Both the position numbers and the translations under genes were made by a program. Under the pieces are notes generated by a model. The model was not told the origin of the DNA. It saw only the letters and a list, made by a program, of their open reading frames with translations, and did no database searches. A DNA stretch of 64,000 nucleotides from Pseudomonadota bacterium (GTDB lineage Bacteria; Pseudomonadota; Gammaproteobacteria; Pseudomonadales; Moraxellaceae), in the NCBI GenBank assembly GCA_023393635.1, contig JAEWKT010000041.1:62001-126000 (forward strand), written 5' to 3'. Below are positions 8,838-18,120 of this stretch, in pieces (position 1 is the first letter of the stretch; each line of letters opens with the position of its first letter).

Positions 8838-9791
8838 TTAAGCAAGACCTAGCCAGTCACGCGGTTTTAAAAATTCAGTAGTCAAGCGTGCTTCGGGGGA
8901 ATCCTGCGCCCATTCTTGCCGATACGACCAACCTGCCAAATTGGGTAAACTGACCAAAATAGACTCAATACGTCCACCCGTTTGCAAGCCAAATAAGGTG
9001 CCACGGTCATAAACCAGGTTATATTCGACATAGCGACCACGGCGATATAACTGAAATTCACGTTCACGCTCACCATAAGGCATATCACGGTATTTATTAA
9101 AAATTGGAATAATACCTGCTAAATAACCATTGCCCACGGCTTGCATAAAAGCAAAGCATTTTTCAAAATCCCAGCCCATGCTGTCAAAATTCAGGTCATC
9201 ATAGAATAAGCCACCCACACCACGCTGCTCGTCACGATGCTTTAAGTAAAAATACTCGTCACACCATGCTTTGTATTTAGGATAAACCTCCGCGCCAAAT
9301 GGCTGGCATAAATCATAAGCCACCTGATGCCATGCAATGCAGTCTTCTTCTTGCGGATAAAACGGGGTTAAATCAAAACCACCACCCATCCACCACACAG
9401 GTTCCTGCCCTTCTTTTTGGGCCACAAACAAGCGGATATTGGCATGCGACGTGGGCACATAGGGGTTTTTAGGATGAATCACCAGCGACACACCCAATGC
9501 CTGTGCATTTGCCCCTGCAATTTCAGGATGGCGCGCGGTGGCTGATGGTGGTAAATTTTTAATATCAATATGCGAGAACATCACCCCGCCTTTTTCAATC
9601 ACCTCACCGCCCTGCAACACACAAGAACGCCCACCACCGCCTTCATCACGTGTCCAGTCATCGGCAACAAAGGTTGCTGTGCCACCACCTAATTGTTCTT
9701 GTTGTTCTAGGGTCGCACAAATTCTGGCTTGCAAATCGATCAAAAACTCACGCACACGCTGTATATCAGGATGAATTGACGCTAGGCTCAT
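8838..9791 (-). CDS. hemF: Oxygen-dependent coproporphyrinogen III oxidase
   Basis: Converts coproporphyrinogen III to protoporphyrinogen IX with O2 in heme synthesis; a cytoplasmic homodimer. The 317-residue protein carries the family signatures WWMGGGFDLTPFYP, CDEYFYLKHRDEQRGVGGLF and RGRYVEYNLVYDRGTLFGL. ATG at 9791 is preferred to an in-frame TTG at 9809 because homologues start near MSLASIHPD and GGAA precedes it. It lies downstream of ribA on the same strand with a 114-base gap, so a separate promoter is likely. Aerobic life is implied, since this isoform needs oxygen. Confidence 0.97.
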   Translation of the reverse strand: MSLASIHPDIQRVREFLIDLQARICATLEQQEQLGGGTATFVADDWTRDEGGGGRSCVLQGGEVIEKGGVMFSHIDIKNLPPSATARHPEIAGANAQALGVSLVIHPKNPYVPTSHANIRLFVAQKEGQEPVWWMGGGFDLTPFYPQEEDCIAWHQVAYDLCQPFGAEVYPKYKAWCDEYFYLKHRDEQRGVGGLFYDDLNFDSMGWDFEKCFAFMQAVGNGYLAGIIPIFNKYRDMPYGEREREFQLYRRGRYVEYNLVYDRGTLFGLQTGGRIESILVSLPNLAGWSYRQEWAQDSPEARLTTEFLKPRDWLGLA

Positions 9792-9905
9792 GGCAGCTTT
9801 TCCAGACAAAATTGGATTGATTCATCATAACTTAATCCCATAAAATAAATATGGGTTTTTACAATCGATTGACTTGCCTGCTCAAATAACCGTCACTATA
9901 GAATA

Positions 9906-10505
9906 TTAAAACAGGTGGCGCATGCGTTGCTGCTTGGTCAGTAAGTAAGCTTCATTGAGTGGATTTTTGCCCACTTTAAGCGGCACACGTTCTACCACCG
10001 CAATGCCTAAATCTTGCAGGGCTTCTACTTTAGCAGGATTATTAGTCACCAGCTTTACCTTAGTGATACCCAAATGATCAAGCATGATCTTACACATCTC
10101 GTAGCTGCGTGCATCTGCGGGTAAATTCAGCATCAAATTGGCATCAACGGTGTCGTGGCCCTGATCCTGCAAGGCATAAGCACGGATTTTATTGGGTAAA
10201 CCAATGCCGCGCCCTTCCTGACGTAAATACAGTAATGCGCCTTTGCCTTGTGTTTCAATCATGTCCAGTGTGGCGTTTAACTGTGGGCCACAATCACAGC
10301 GTAATGAGGCAAAGGCATCGCCTGTTAAACATTCAGAATGCAGCCGCACCATAACAGGCTCAGCTTGTACACCCGCCTGACCATGCAATAAACCTTTAGA
10401 TAGTGCAACGTGCTCCTCTCCCGTAACTGGGTCTTCAAACACAGAAATATCAAACTCACCATGCGCAGTGGGTAGTTTGGAGGACGCAACAAATTGAATG
10501 GGCAC
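9906..10505 (-). CDS. ribA: GTP cyclohydrolase II
   Basis: First committed enzyme of riboflavin synthesis: GTP to diaminohydroxy-ribosylaminopyrimidine phosphate, formate and pyrophosphate. The zinc ligands are Cys59, Cys70 and Cys72 (ECLTGDAFASLRCDCG), and YLRQEGRGIGLPNKIRAYALQD is the GTP/catalytic segment. The 199-residue length matches the stand-alone enzyme, not a RibBA fusion. The start codon is GTG at 10505 with GGAAG eight bases upstream. Confidence 0.97.
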   Translation of the reverse strand: MPIQFVASSKLPTAHGEFDISVFEDPVTGEEHVALSKGLLHGQAGVQAEPVMVRLHSECLTGDAFASLRCDCGPQLNATLDMIETQGKGALLYLRQEGRGIGLPNKIRAYALQDQGHDTVDANLMLNLPADARSYEMCKIMLDHLGITKVKLVTNNPAKVEALQDLGIAVVERVPLKVGKNPLNEAYLLTKQQRMRHLF

Positions 10506-10822
10506 TACATTTTCTTCCGCAAAAATTGAACATCGATAGTATAACTAAAAACCACAGCGGATAAACCAAGCACCAAATAAAGCCGCAGGTTTAAATATAC
10601 GAAGTAAACTGGCATCAGATTGACAAAATCTGCTAAATTAACAGGCAATTAATGATAATTCTTGACAACAATACTAGGACATCTAGGCTGCAAATGGTAC
10701 GATTTGTACCTGATGTGGCCTAACCGCTTGGCTTTTGCGAGCTTAAGACGGGAATCGCCGATTATAGTCAATCGACATTTTAACCACGCTCAGGAATGCC
10801 AGGCTAGCAGGTATACCGCCAC
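10506..10822. other. Divergent ribA-dxs intergenic region (317 bp)
   Basis: No gene seen. A TTGACA at 10662-10667 is followed after 16 bases by a poor -10 (TAGGCT) and may drive dxs. A small hairpin GGTAC-GATTT-GTACC follows near 10696-10710. I do not recognise a riboswitch fold. Confidence 0.5.
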
Positions 10823-12754
10823 ATGATGTATGAAACAATCCCCACAGTTCGACCTTCCACGCCATTACTGGATAGTGTTGACCAACCGTGTCAGTTAAAA
10901 AACTTTAGCTTAACCGAGCTTGAGCAACTGGCCGATGAGCTACGTTTATATCTTTTATATGCTGCTGGCCAAAGTGGAGGTCATTTTGGTGCCAACCTTG
11001 GGGTTGTTGAACTGACCATTGCACTGCATCATGCGCTGGATACGCCTAAAGACCGCTTGGTGTGGGATGTTGGCCATCAAGCTTATGCGCATAAAGTACT
11101 CACTGGCCGCCGTGACCATTTAACCAGCATTCGCAGTAAAGGCGGCTTAGCTGCCTTTCCTAGCCGTGAAGAGTCCCAATACGATACCTTTGGCGTTGGT
11201 CATTCTTCTACTGCCATTTCTGCTGCACTGGGTATGGCCCTGGCATTGCGTTATCAAAATGATGACCGCCGTGTTGCCTGCGTGATCGGCGATGGTGCCA
11301 TGACTGCGGGTATGGCCTTTGAAGCCATGAATGATGCCGTACAGCATGATGCTGATGTGCTAGTGGTGCTCAACGACAATGACATGTCTATTTCAGGCAG
11401 TGTGGGCGGTTTTGCCAAGCATTTGGGTGCCTTATGGAAACAAGGACAATCAGTGTATTTGGCCGATAACGGTGAGGTATCTATTCAGCCGCATCCCAAC
11501 TGGACATTTAACCCGCGTGTAAATAGCAATGATGCTGCCGAGAACTTATTTCGTGCTATTGGTTTTGAATATTTTGGCCCCGTAGATGGACATAACTTAA
11601 AAGAGCTAACCCGTGTTTTAACAGTGCTTAAAAACCGTAAAGGCCCACGCTTGCTGCATGTGTACACCACCAAAGGCAAAGGCTTTGCACCTGCTGAATC
11701 AGACCCTATTGGTTATCATGCCATTGCAAGAATAAACACCCAAGCTAGCACGGCCGTTCAGGCAACCAGTCATGTAGATAAACCCAAGCCACAAAAATAC
11801 TCTGATGTATTTGGCCAGTTTTTATGTGATCAAGCCGCACAAGATGAGCGTTTACTGGCCATTACACCTGCCATGTGCGAAGGCTCTGGCATGGTGACAT
11901 TTGCCCAGCAATATCCAGCACGTTTTTTTGATGTAGCCATTGCCGAGCAACATGCAGTCACATTGGCTGCTGGCATGGCGTGCGAAGGCTTAAAACCCGT
12001 GGTGGCAATTTACTCTACCTTTTTGCAGCGCGGTTATGATCAGTTGATTCATGATGTTGCCTTGCAAAATCTGGATGTGACGTTTGGTATTGATCGTGCA
12101 GGCTTGGTGGGTGAAGATGGTCCAACCCATGCAGGTGCTTATGATTACGCGTATTTACGCACCGTGCCGCACTTAATTGTGATGGCACCCAAAGATGAAA
12201 ATGAATGCCGCCAAATGCTGCATACGGCTTATCAATATCCAGGGCCAGCCGCAGTGCGCTATCCGCGTGGTACAGGGCCAGGTAGCGTGATTGAGCAGCA
12301 GTTCACTGCCATTGAAATGGGCAAAGCGGAAGTATTAATCCACTTGCATGATACTGCTAGCCGTCAAATTGCTTTACTGGCTTTTGGCAGTATGGTGCCT
12401 GCTACCCTACAAGCAGCACAGCAATTGGCTAACGCGCAATTAGGTGTGATCGTGGTGAATATGCGTTTTGTCAAACCACTGGACCATGCCCTGCTTAAGC
12501 AACTTGCACCACAGGTTTGCGGCTTTGTAACTATTGAAGAACATGCCATCATGGGTGGTGCTGGTAGTGCAGTCAATGAAAGCCTGCAAGCCCAGCACCT
12601 ATTGAAACCTGTGTTAAATATGGGCCTGCCCGATTGCTTCTTGCCACAGGCTACCCATGCCCAAATGCTACAGGATTGCGGCTTAGATGCTTACGGCATT
12701 TCTCAAAAAGTGACAGGGTTTTTAAATACGATTAACCCTAATAAAAGTCATTAA
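10823..12754 (+). CDS. dxs: 1-deoxy-D-xylulose-5-phosphate synthase
   Basis: Thiamine-diphosphate enzyme joining pyruvate and glyceraldehyde 3-phosphate at the head of the MEP isoprenoid pathway. The 643-residue protein has the transketolase order: LGVVELTIALHHALDTPKD and VGHQAYAHK, the ThDP/Mg motif GDGAMTAGMAFEAMNDA, the central domain with the glutamate-bearing FFDVAIAEQHAVTLAAGMA, and a C-terminal transketolase domain. Length is normal. Two ATG codons abut at 10823 and 10826; the first is taken. Isoprenoid output feeds the ubiquinone operon at 59.7 kb. Transcribed alone. Confidence 0.97.
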   Translation: MMYETIPTVRPSTPLLDSVDQPCQLKNFSLTELEQLADELRLYLLYAAGQSGGHFGANLGVVELTIALHHALDTPKDRLVWDVGHQAYAHKVLTGRRDHLTSIRSKGGLAAFPSREESQYDTFGVGHSSTAISAALGMALALRYQNDDRRVACVIGDGAMTAGMAFEAMNDAVQHDADVLVVLNDNDMSISGSVGGFAKHLGALWKQGQSVYLADNGEVSIQPHPNWTFNPRVNSNDAAENLFRAIGFEYFGPVDGHNLKELTRVLTVLKNRKGPRLLHVYTTKGKGFAPAESDPIGYHAIARINTQASTAVQATSHVDKPKPQKYSDVFGQFLCDQAAQDERLLAITPAMCEGSGMVTFAQQYPARFFDVAIAEQHAVTLAAGMACEGLKPVVAIYSTFLQRGYDQLIHDVALQNLDVTFGIDRAGLVGEDGPTHAGAYDYAYLRTVPHLIVMAPKDENECRQMLHTAYQYPGPAAVRYPRGTGPGSVIEQQFTAIEMGKAEVLIHLHDTASRQIALLAFGSMVPATLQAAQQLANAQLGVIVVNMRFVKPLDHALLKQLAPQVCGFVTIEEHAIMGGAGSAVNESLQAQHLLKPVLNMGLPDCFLPQATHAQMLQDCGLDAYGISQKVTGFLNTINPNKSH

Positions 12755-12775
12755 TGAAAAATACGAATAAGGTGA

Positions 12776-13807
12776 TTAAGCCTTAAAACTTTCATTAATC
12801 AGAACTAACTTACCAACATGTCCGCCTTGTGCCAATTGCGCATGTGCAAGGCGAGCATCTGCCAAAGCATAACTTTTAAATAATTGCGGTTTCACTTTTC
12901 CTGCTGCAAACAGTGGCCATACATTTTGCTGTAATTGACGAATAATTTCGGCTTTTTCTGGTACAGTTTGCGAGCGTAAGGTGGCACCCAAATGCGTTAA
13001 GCGCTTGGCTAACATAGGGAATAAATCCAGCTCTTTGACCTTGCCATGCGATACGCCAATTTGCAAAATTGTGCCATTTAATGCGGCTGCCTGATAATTA
13101 CGCGCCACATAATCACCGCCAATAATATCCAGCACAAAATCCACGCCCTGATCATTGGTATGCTGCTTCACCTGCTCAACAAAATCTTCAGTACGATAAT
13201 TAATCGCTACGTCAGCACCTAAGTCTAGACTCGCCTTTTGCTGCGCCTCATTACCCACCGTGGTAAAAATTTGGGTTGCACCTAATGCACGGCACAGCAT
13301 GGTGGCTGTTGTACCAATGCCTGACGTACCACCATGAATTAAAATAGATTTGCCCGCAGTAAATTTGGCACGCATAAACAAATGCGCCCACACCGTCATA
13401 AAATTCTCAGGCATCGCAGCGGCTTCGATTAGGCTTAATCCTTGTGGCAAGGGCATCACATTGGCCACAGGTGCCACCGCATATTGCGCATAACCACCTC
13501 CTGCAATTAAGGCACAAACCTGATCACCCAGTTTAAGTTGACCATTTTTAAAATGCTGGCTTTGTGCCACGTCATCCCCTAAGGCCACAATTGTGCCAGC
13601 AATTTCCAGACCTGGAATATCGGTAACGCCTTCGGGCGGATTATATAAACCCTTGCGCTGCATGACATCGGGGCCATTCACACCAGCAGCAGTAATCTTA
13701 ATTAATACTTCATCTGGCTTGGGTGCAGGGATTGGTCGTTGTACAGGTTTTAACACCTCTGGCCCGCCCGCTTGCGTGATTTCAATGGTTTGCATGTGCT
13801 GTGTCAT
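12776..13807 (-). CDS. Zinc-free NAD(P)H:quinone oxidoreductase, PIG3-like
   Basis: Medium-chain dehydrogenase/reductase of 343 aa. It has GVNGPDVMQRKGLYNPP, GLEIAGTIVALGDD, and the Rossmann segment SILIHGGTSGIGTTATMLCRALGA cut short here as HGGTSGIG. The zinc-ligand pattern of alcohol dehydrogenases is absent, as in quinone reductases. Similarity is closest to the TP53I3/PIG3 group, which reduces quinones with NADPH. AGG lies five bases before the ATG at 13807. It converges with dxs with only 21 bases between the stops, and no terminator is visible there. Confidence 0.87.
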   Translation of the reverse strand: MTQHMQTIEITQAGGPEVLKPVQRPIPAPKPDEVLIKITAAGVNGPDVMQRKGLYNPPEGVTDIPGLEIAGTIVALGDDVAQSQHFKNGQLKLGDQVCALIAGGGYAQYAVAPVANVMPLPQGLSLIEAAAMPENFMTVWAHLFMRAKFTAGKSILIHGGTSGIGTTATMLCRALGATQIFTTVGNEAQQKASLDLGADVAINYRTEDFVEQVKQHTNDQGVDFVLDIIGGDYVARNYQAAALNGTILQIGVSHGKVKELDLFPMLAKRLTHLGATLRSQTVPEKAEIIRQLQQNVWPLFAAGKVKPQLFKSYALADARLAHAQLAQGGHVGKLVLINESFKA

Positions 13808-14010
13808 TATCGCCTGCTCTCTTATTAATTAACTCATTTCAACATCTGCGCTAAACACTTAAAATTTAGCCTAGTAATTTATTTTTTAGAATTAACATAT
13901 TGTGGCGCAGTCTATGTATTAAACACTTTAACTTTGGTAGGTAAGCGCTAACCGTAGATTTACTCATTTACAAGCCTGTGCTGGAAAATCCACACGAGTA
14001 GCCATAATTT

Positions 14011-14019
14011 TGCTAAAAT
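14011..14019 (+). promoter_or_regulatory. Extended -10 element upstream of suhB
   Basis: TGCTAAAAT matches an extended -10 (TGn-TAAAAT), 51 bases before the suhB start. No good -35 is present, as expected for extended -10 promoters. Confidence 0.45.
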
Positions 14020-14069
14020 GCGCGGCTAAACTATTCTTTATCGTCTTAATTAATTCAAATGGGTGAATC

Positions 14070-14900
14070 ATGGAACCTATGGTGGTGATGGCTGCGCGCG
14101 CGGCACAAACAGTTGGTAATGAAATCTTAAAAGCGCATCAAAACCGTCATAAGCTTGATTTGCAAATTGAAAGCAAAGGCATTGATGGGCCAGTGACCCG
14201 TCTGGATCGCTATATCGAAGAACTCACCATTGCCACCTTGAAAAAAAGCTATCCCAAGCATAGTTTTTTAGGTGAAGAATTTGGCCTGCAAGAAGGTCAG
14301 GGCAATGATGCGGACTGGTGCTGGATTATTGATCCACTTGATGGCACGGTTAACTTTATCAATGGCTTCCCGCATTTTTGTGTGTCTATTGCCGTGCAAC
14401 ATAAAGGCGTCACCCAGCATGGCGTGATTTATGATCCTGTCAAAGATGAGTTGTTTAGTGCCAGCCGTGGTCGCGGTGCAGTACTCAATCAGCGTCGTAT
14501 TCGTATCACGCCTAAAACCAGTTTAACCAACACTTTTTTAGCCGTGGGCTATCCGTATGCAGTAATGCGAAATGGCGAAGTCGTGTCTTATGCGGAGCAA
14601 CATTTTAATACCATGCTGGCCATTACCAAAGCTGGCGCACAATACCGCCGTGGTGGTTCTGCTGCGCTTGATTTAGCTTATGTGGCGGCTGGCCGCTTTG
14701 ATGGTTACTTTGAGCTTGGCTTAAAACCATGGGATTTAGCAGCAGGTATTTTGCTGGTGGAAGAAGCTGGCGGCACCGTGGTAGATGCCAAAGGTGGACC
14801 AGACAGCATGAATAATGGTCAAGTGATTGCAACGAGCATGAAAATGCTAAAACCATTGATGCAAACCATTGTCCCAGCGTGGGGCGATGCCATTCGCTAA
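14070..14900 (+). CDS. suhB: Inositol-1-monophosphatase SuhB
   Basis: Mg2+-dependent phosphatase; in Enterobacteria it also binds the NusA/NusG antitermination complex on rRNA transcripts. The 276-residue protein starts MEPMVVMAARAAQTVGN, like E. coli SuhB, and shows GEE (68-70), the metal-binding WIIDPLDGTVNF (85-96) and KPWDLAAGILLVEEAGG with the second aspartate motif. Complete and of usual length. It has its own promoter and a terminator. The rRNA role is carried over from E. coli and is inference here. Confidence 0.94.
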   Translation: MEPMVVMAARAAQTVGNEILKAHQNRHKLDLQIESKGIDGPVTRLDRYIEELTIATLKKSYPKHSFLGEEFGLQEGQGNDADWCWIIDPLDGTVNFINGFPHFCVSIAVQHKGVTQHGVIYDPVKDELFSASRGRGAVLNQRRIRITPKTSLTNTFLAVGYPYAVMRNGEVVSYAEQHFNTMLAITKAGAQYRRGGSAALDLAYVAAGRFDGYFELGLKPWDLAAGILLVEEAGGTVVDAKGGPDSMNNGQVIATSMKMLKPLMQTIVPAWGDAIR

Positions 14901-14917
14901 GTTTTAAATGTTTGACT

Positions 14918-14956
14918 AAGAACAGCGCTTAAGATGTTAAGGGCTGTTCTTTATTT
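14918..14956 (+). terminator. Terminator after suhB
   Basis: AAGAACAGC...CTTAA pairs with TTAAG...GCTGTTCTT around GATG, followed by TATTT. Near-perfect stem with one internal mismatch. Confidence 0.75.
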
Positions 14957-15030
14957 CCGTTAGCCCCTAAAACACCACTAGAATACGAATAGTCAGTCAC
15001 GCATTATATTAATTTGAGAATAATTACCTG

Positions 15031-15798
15031 ATGTGGAAAAAAATTAGAGTCATTATTTTACTGCTTATTTTAGCGATTGTAGTGATTCGCTCTTTACAAG
15101 ACCAAGCTGATTTAAACTGGAAAAACAGCTTTTATGTGGCGGTGTATCCTGTGAATGCCGCTCAAAGCCCGCAAGTTGAGCAATATATTCAAACGCTCCA
15201 ACCACAAGATTTTGCAGCAGCCTCTGAATTTATTAATAACGAAGCCAAGCGTTATGGCATCCCTCTCTATCGTCCGATTAACATCGTGCTTGGCCAGCCT
15301 ATACAAGAATTACCCCCCGCCCCACCAGTAAATGGCGATATTTTTAAGGTGATGCTGTGGAGTTTAAAACTACGTTATTTTGCCTGGAAGCATGAGCAGG
15401 CATTTAGCATTCATCCCAAAATTCAATTGTACTTACTCTATTTTGATCCCAAGCAGCACCCCGTACTTAGCCACTCCACTGCCTTGCAAAAAGGTCGCGT
15501 AGGACGAGTTAATTTGTTTGCTGAACCCAGCTATAACCAACAGAACTTAGTTATTTTAAGCCATGAGCTGCTACATACGCTAGGCGCAAGTGATAAATAT
15601 AACTTTAACGATAATATGCCCACTTTCCCTGATGGTTATGCAAATCCGCAGCAACAGCCGTTATTTCCACAAGCCAAAGCTGAGTTGATGGGAGGGCGAA
15701 TTGTGATTAATGAGAGTAAAGCTGTGATCCCAAAAAGTTTGGCGCAAACTGTAATGGGCGAAAAAACGGCAAGGGAGATTGGCTGGGTGAAGGATTAA
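15031..15798 (+). CDS. Membrane-anchored putative zinc metalloprotease, unknown family
   Basis: The N terminus is a signal anchor (MWKKIRVIILLLILAIVVI), so the 255-residue protein is probably held in the inner membrane facing the periplasm. The only clear motif is SHELLHTLGASDKY with HExxH at about 178-182 and an Asp eight residues after the second His, like gluzincin/metzincin-type active sites. The rest (proline-rich LPPAPPVNGD, then a beta-rich central part with LYLLYFDP and GRVGRVNLFAEP) is unfamiliar. The start has no strong ribosome site. It precedes the PAAR gene by 87 bases on the same strand, which may be chance. Protease activity is inferred from the motif alone. Confidence 0.75.
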   Translation: MWKKIRVIILLLILAIVVIRSLQDQADLNWKNSFYVAVYPVNAAQSPQVEQYIQTLQPQDFAAASEFINNEAKRYGIPLYRPINIVLGQPIQELPPAPPVNGDIFKVMLWSLKLRYFAWKHEQAFSIHPKIQLYLLYFDPKQHPVLSHSTALQKGRVGRVNLFAEPSYNQQNLVILSHELLHTLGASDKYNFNDNMPTFPDGYANPQQQPLFPQAKAELMGGRIVINESKAVIPKSLAQTVMGEKTAREIGWVKD

Positions 15799-15885
15799 GT
15801 TAACGCACAGTAGCTTGCATTTAATACGAATAAATAGCTAGAATTCATGGCTCTTGCAGGTATGCAATAAAAATAAGGTATAAGA

Positions 15886-16449
15886 ATGAGCGTAGCTTAT
15901 GCAATTGTTGGCTGCCCTACCACAGGCGGTGGGCAAATTATTACTGGAAACTCTTTATCTATCATTGATGGAGTGCCCATGGCTTGTGTAGGAGACAAAG
16001 CCACTTGCCCGTTACATCAATCTGTTGCAACCATTATTACAGGTGATCCAACATTTATTATCAATGGGAAGGCTGCCGCAAGAGTTGGTGATAGCTTATC
16101 CTGCGGCTGTAAAATATTACCCAAGCAAGTTCGAGTGGTAGGAGATAATTTTCCTAGCAAAAGCCCAGTGGCTTCGTCTACGCCTTTGTCTTCTAACCTG
16201 AGCAGTCATTTTAACTCCAGCTCTGACACTGATGAGCAACAGCTACACGGTCTTAAAATTCAATTTAAAGACGAGCTGAGCAAACAGCCAGTACCTTATT
16301 TATATTATAAATTAAAAAAACCTGATGGTAGTTTTATAGAAGGCTTAACCGATGAGCAAGGCTATACAGAGGAAATACAGGGCGGTTATGAAGCCGAGGA
16401 AATAGAAATTATCAATTTAGACTTAGACCAACCTTATACGCAGGAATAA
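15886..16449 (+). CDS. PAAR-domain protein with C-terminal extension (type VI secretion spike tip)
   Basis: Residues 1-95 form a PAAR repeat domain: VGCPTTGGGQIITGN, IDGVPMACVGDKATCPLH, IITGDPTFIINGKAAARVGD and SCGCKI, with Cys/His spaced for zinc binding. A Ser-rich linker (about 100-125) leads to a C-terminal beta domain with KKPDGSFIEGLTDEQG, the G-TD-G pattern common in transthyretin-like extensions of T6SS tip proteins. PAAR proteins cap VgrG and carry effectors. AAGG lies seven bases before the ATG. The next gene starts six bases after its stop, so the two are one transcript. No VgrG or other T6SS gene is in the window, so this is an orphan cluster. Confidence 0.85.
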   Translation: MSVAYAIVGCPTTGGGQIITGNSLSIIDGVPMACVGDKATCPLHQSVATIITGDPTFIINGKAAARVGDSLSCGCKILPKQVRVVGDNFPSKSPVASSTPLSSNLSSHFNSSSDTDEQQLHGLKIQFKDELSKQPVPYLYYKLKKPDGSFIEGLTDEQGYTEEIQGGYEAEEIEIINLDLDQPYTQE

Positions 16450-16455
16450 TAAATT

Positions 16456-17061
16456 ATGGCTACCAGACGCGTTGATTATCAACAACTTGAAGAGCAAGCG
16501 TATCCACAAGAGATAGAAACTTGCGAGTTTACCGAGCCACTTTGCAATAACTATATTAAAGTGAGAAACATTAAAGTCATTCAGCCTTATAACTTTTTTA
16601 TGACTCCTGAACAATGGGCGGAAGTAGAAAAGGTTAACGGCCTGGAATTTCGTCTTGCTCTAAAGTTTGGTTTAGAAAATGACATGCGGTTTTATAGTGA
16701 CGCGTTAACCAACCGCCTGTCTTTTCATACCATGATGTATATTAAATTTGGCGAATATATTCGTAGAAATAGTCTAACTGAAGTTAAGAAACTAGTTGCA
16801 GAGTTTCAGTCCGCAGCTTTTAAAGCGCGAACTACGAGTGTTTTTTCAGCAGCCAAGATAATGACAGTGAAAGGGCTAATGGATAAGTCTTATTCTGTGG
16901 TTGATGGAGTTAGTGATATAAGGGATTTAATAGATAACAGGGAGCCAATCAAAATTAATAGATTACTATTTCAGAAAATATTTAAAAAAGATTATGACGC
17001 TGCGACTCTGAAATTATATCAAGATCAAGGAATTTACTATAGTAAACCTTCTAATATATAA
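16456..17061 (+). CDS. Candidate T6SS cargo protein, unrecognised (201 aa)
   Basis: I do not recognise this protein. It has no signal peptide or clear membrane helix, as expected for a T6SS-loaded effector. The N-terminal third contains two cysteines (ETCEFTEPLC); the middle is helical with aromatic residues (PYNFFMTPEQWAEVEKV, FYSDALTNRLSFHTMMYIKFGEY); the C-terminal half is basic (KIMTVKGLMDK, FQKIFKKDYDAATLKLY). No catalytic motif of known amidases, nucleases or lipases is evident. Its position, immediately behind PAAR and ahead of tandem lipoproteins, suggests the toxin or an adaptor. The gene's AT content rises towards its 3' end. Confidence 0.7.
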   Translation: MATRRVDYQQLEEQAYPQEIETCEFTEPLCNNYIKVRNIKVIQPYNFFMTPEQWAEVEKVNGLEFRLALKFGLENDMRFYSDALTNRLSFHTMMYIKFGEYIRRNSLTEVKKLVAEFQSAAFKARTTSVFSAAKIMTVKGLMDKSYSVVDGVSDIRDLIDNREPIKINRLLFQKIFKKDYDAATLKLYQDQGIYYSKPSNI

Positions 17062-17081
17062 ATCTCAACTAGGTGATTAAA

Positions 17082-17558
17082 ATGAAATATCTTATTGCTT
17101 TTATGTGCTCTCTTTTCCTTTCTGCCTGTACACTAATGAACAATCACTCTTCTGATAAATTAGAAGCAGGAAGCTCCTTAAAAATAACCAAAAGTATTTT
17201 AAAGAATGAAAGTGATCTTTACTATTATATAGGCAATAAAGATATTAACCAAACCAATGACTTAATTTATAAGAAAATTTTGTTCAAGTTGGGTGTTTTG
17301 AATGATTTCGCAACATATTTAAAAACAGACTTAACGAGCTTAGAACTAAATTCTATGCGAGAAATAAATGCTTATTGCCTTGCTACAGACTTTGTGTTGA
17401 ATTACAAACCACAAACTTTACCGCCTAACGAAATGTATCAACCTTTATTAATTGAATTGCAAAAGAATCAACTTATCTGGATTGATAGACTTAGCGAGAA
17501 TAAGCAAATAGAGATTAATTACTCCTGTTTAGAAAAACTTAAATTGCAGACTAAGTAA
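17082..17558 (+). CDS. Lipoprotein, candidate periplasmic immunity protein (copy 1)
   Basis: The 158-residue precursor starts MKYLIAFMCSLFLSAC: a signal peptide with lipobox LSAC, so the mature protein is lipid-anchored at Cys16. The mature part is helical and contains REINAYCLATDFVLNY and a closing NYSCLEKLKLQ, two cysteines that could form a disulfide. The start is ATG at 17082, eight bases after AGG; a GTG at 17073 is less likely. It follows the 201-residue gene by 20 bases. Copy 2 and a decayed copy 3 share the layout. Periplasmic lipoproteins directly behind T6SS cargo are typical immunity proteins; that role is inferred. Confidence 0.8.
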   Translation: MKYLIAFMCSLFLSACTLMNNHSSDKLEAGSSLKITKSILKNESDLYYYIGNKDINQTNDLIYKKILFKLGVLNDFATYLKTDLTSLELNSMREINAYCLATDFVLNYKPQTLPPNEMYQPLLIELQKNQLIWIDRLSENKQIEINYSCLEKLKLQTK

Positions 17559-17624
17559 AGTCTAATGATTATAATTCTAAAGTTGACGAACATAATAAAA
17601 CTTATCATAAATAAGGTTATTAAA

Positions 17625-18086
17625 ATGAGATTAATATTAATCATTATATTATCTTTTTCAATATCAGCGTGTGCAAAACAAAGTGAAAGTGATATTCAGT
17701 TCAAGCAGGCTTTAAATACTTCCGTGCAATTAATAAAACTTGATGAAAAAATTTATCAATTAATTAATGAAGATAAACCTGATGCTTTACACCACGAAAT
17801 CTTTGTCAGCACCTTAGTAAAGCTTGGCACAATAAGTGATTATGCTCAAGCGACAGCTAGTGATTTTTATGATCCATCTCAGTTTGATTTAGGAGATATA
17901 AATGCTCTTTGTTGGGCTGCAAACTATGTAATTAAATACGCAAAACATGAAAATAAATTTAGAAGTAACACCCAGAGTACAATAGATGCGCTAAGTCAAC
18001 AGCAACAAAAATGGGTAGTCCGTTTAAAACGCGATAATTCATCAAAAATATTTGGAGAAAGTGATTGCTTAAAAACAATAAAATAA
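17625..18086 (+). CDS. Lipoprotein, candidate immunity protein (diverged copy 2)
   Basis: The 153-residue precursor begins MRLILIIILSFSISAC, with lipobox ISAC. It follows the same plan as the preceding lipoprotein: a helical region, GDINALCWAANYVIKYAKHE aligning with REINAYCLATDFVLNYKP, and a C-terminal SDCLKTIK aligning with YSCLEKLK. Both cysteines are conserved, while overall identity looks low. ATG at 17625 has AAGG eight bases upstream and the same ATTAAAATGA start context as copy 1. The region is very AT-rich compared with core genes nearby. It could recognise a different toxin variant. Confidence 0.78.
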   Translation: MRLILIIILSFSISACAKQSESDIQFKQALNTSVQLIKLDEKIYQLINEDKPDALHHEIFVSTLVKLGTISDYAQATASDFYDPSQFDLGDINALCWAANYVIKYAKHENKFRSNTQSTIDALSQQQQKWVVRLKRDNSSKIFGESDCLKTIK

Positions 18087-18120
18087 GCAAGTTTAAAAAT
18101 AATATTCCGAATTTGCTTGA

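Noticed and set aside
9837..9860. CCCATA...TATGGG hairpin followed by TTTTT
   Set aside because: Points in the plus direction, where no plus-strand gene ends; only a 6-bp stem, so likely chance in the hemF promoter region.
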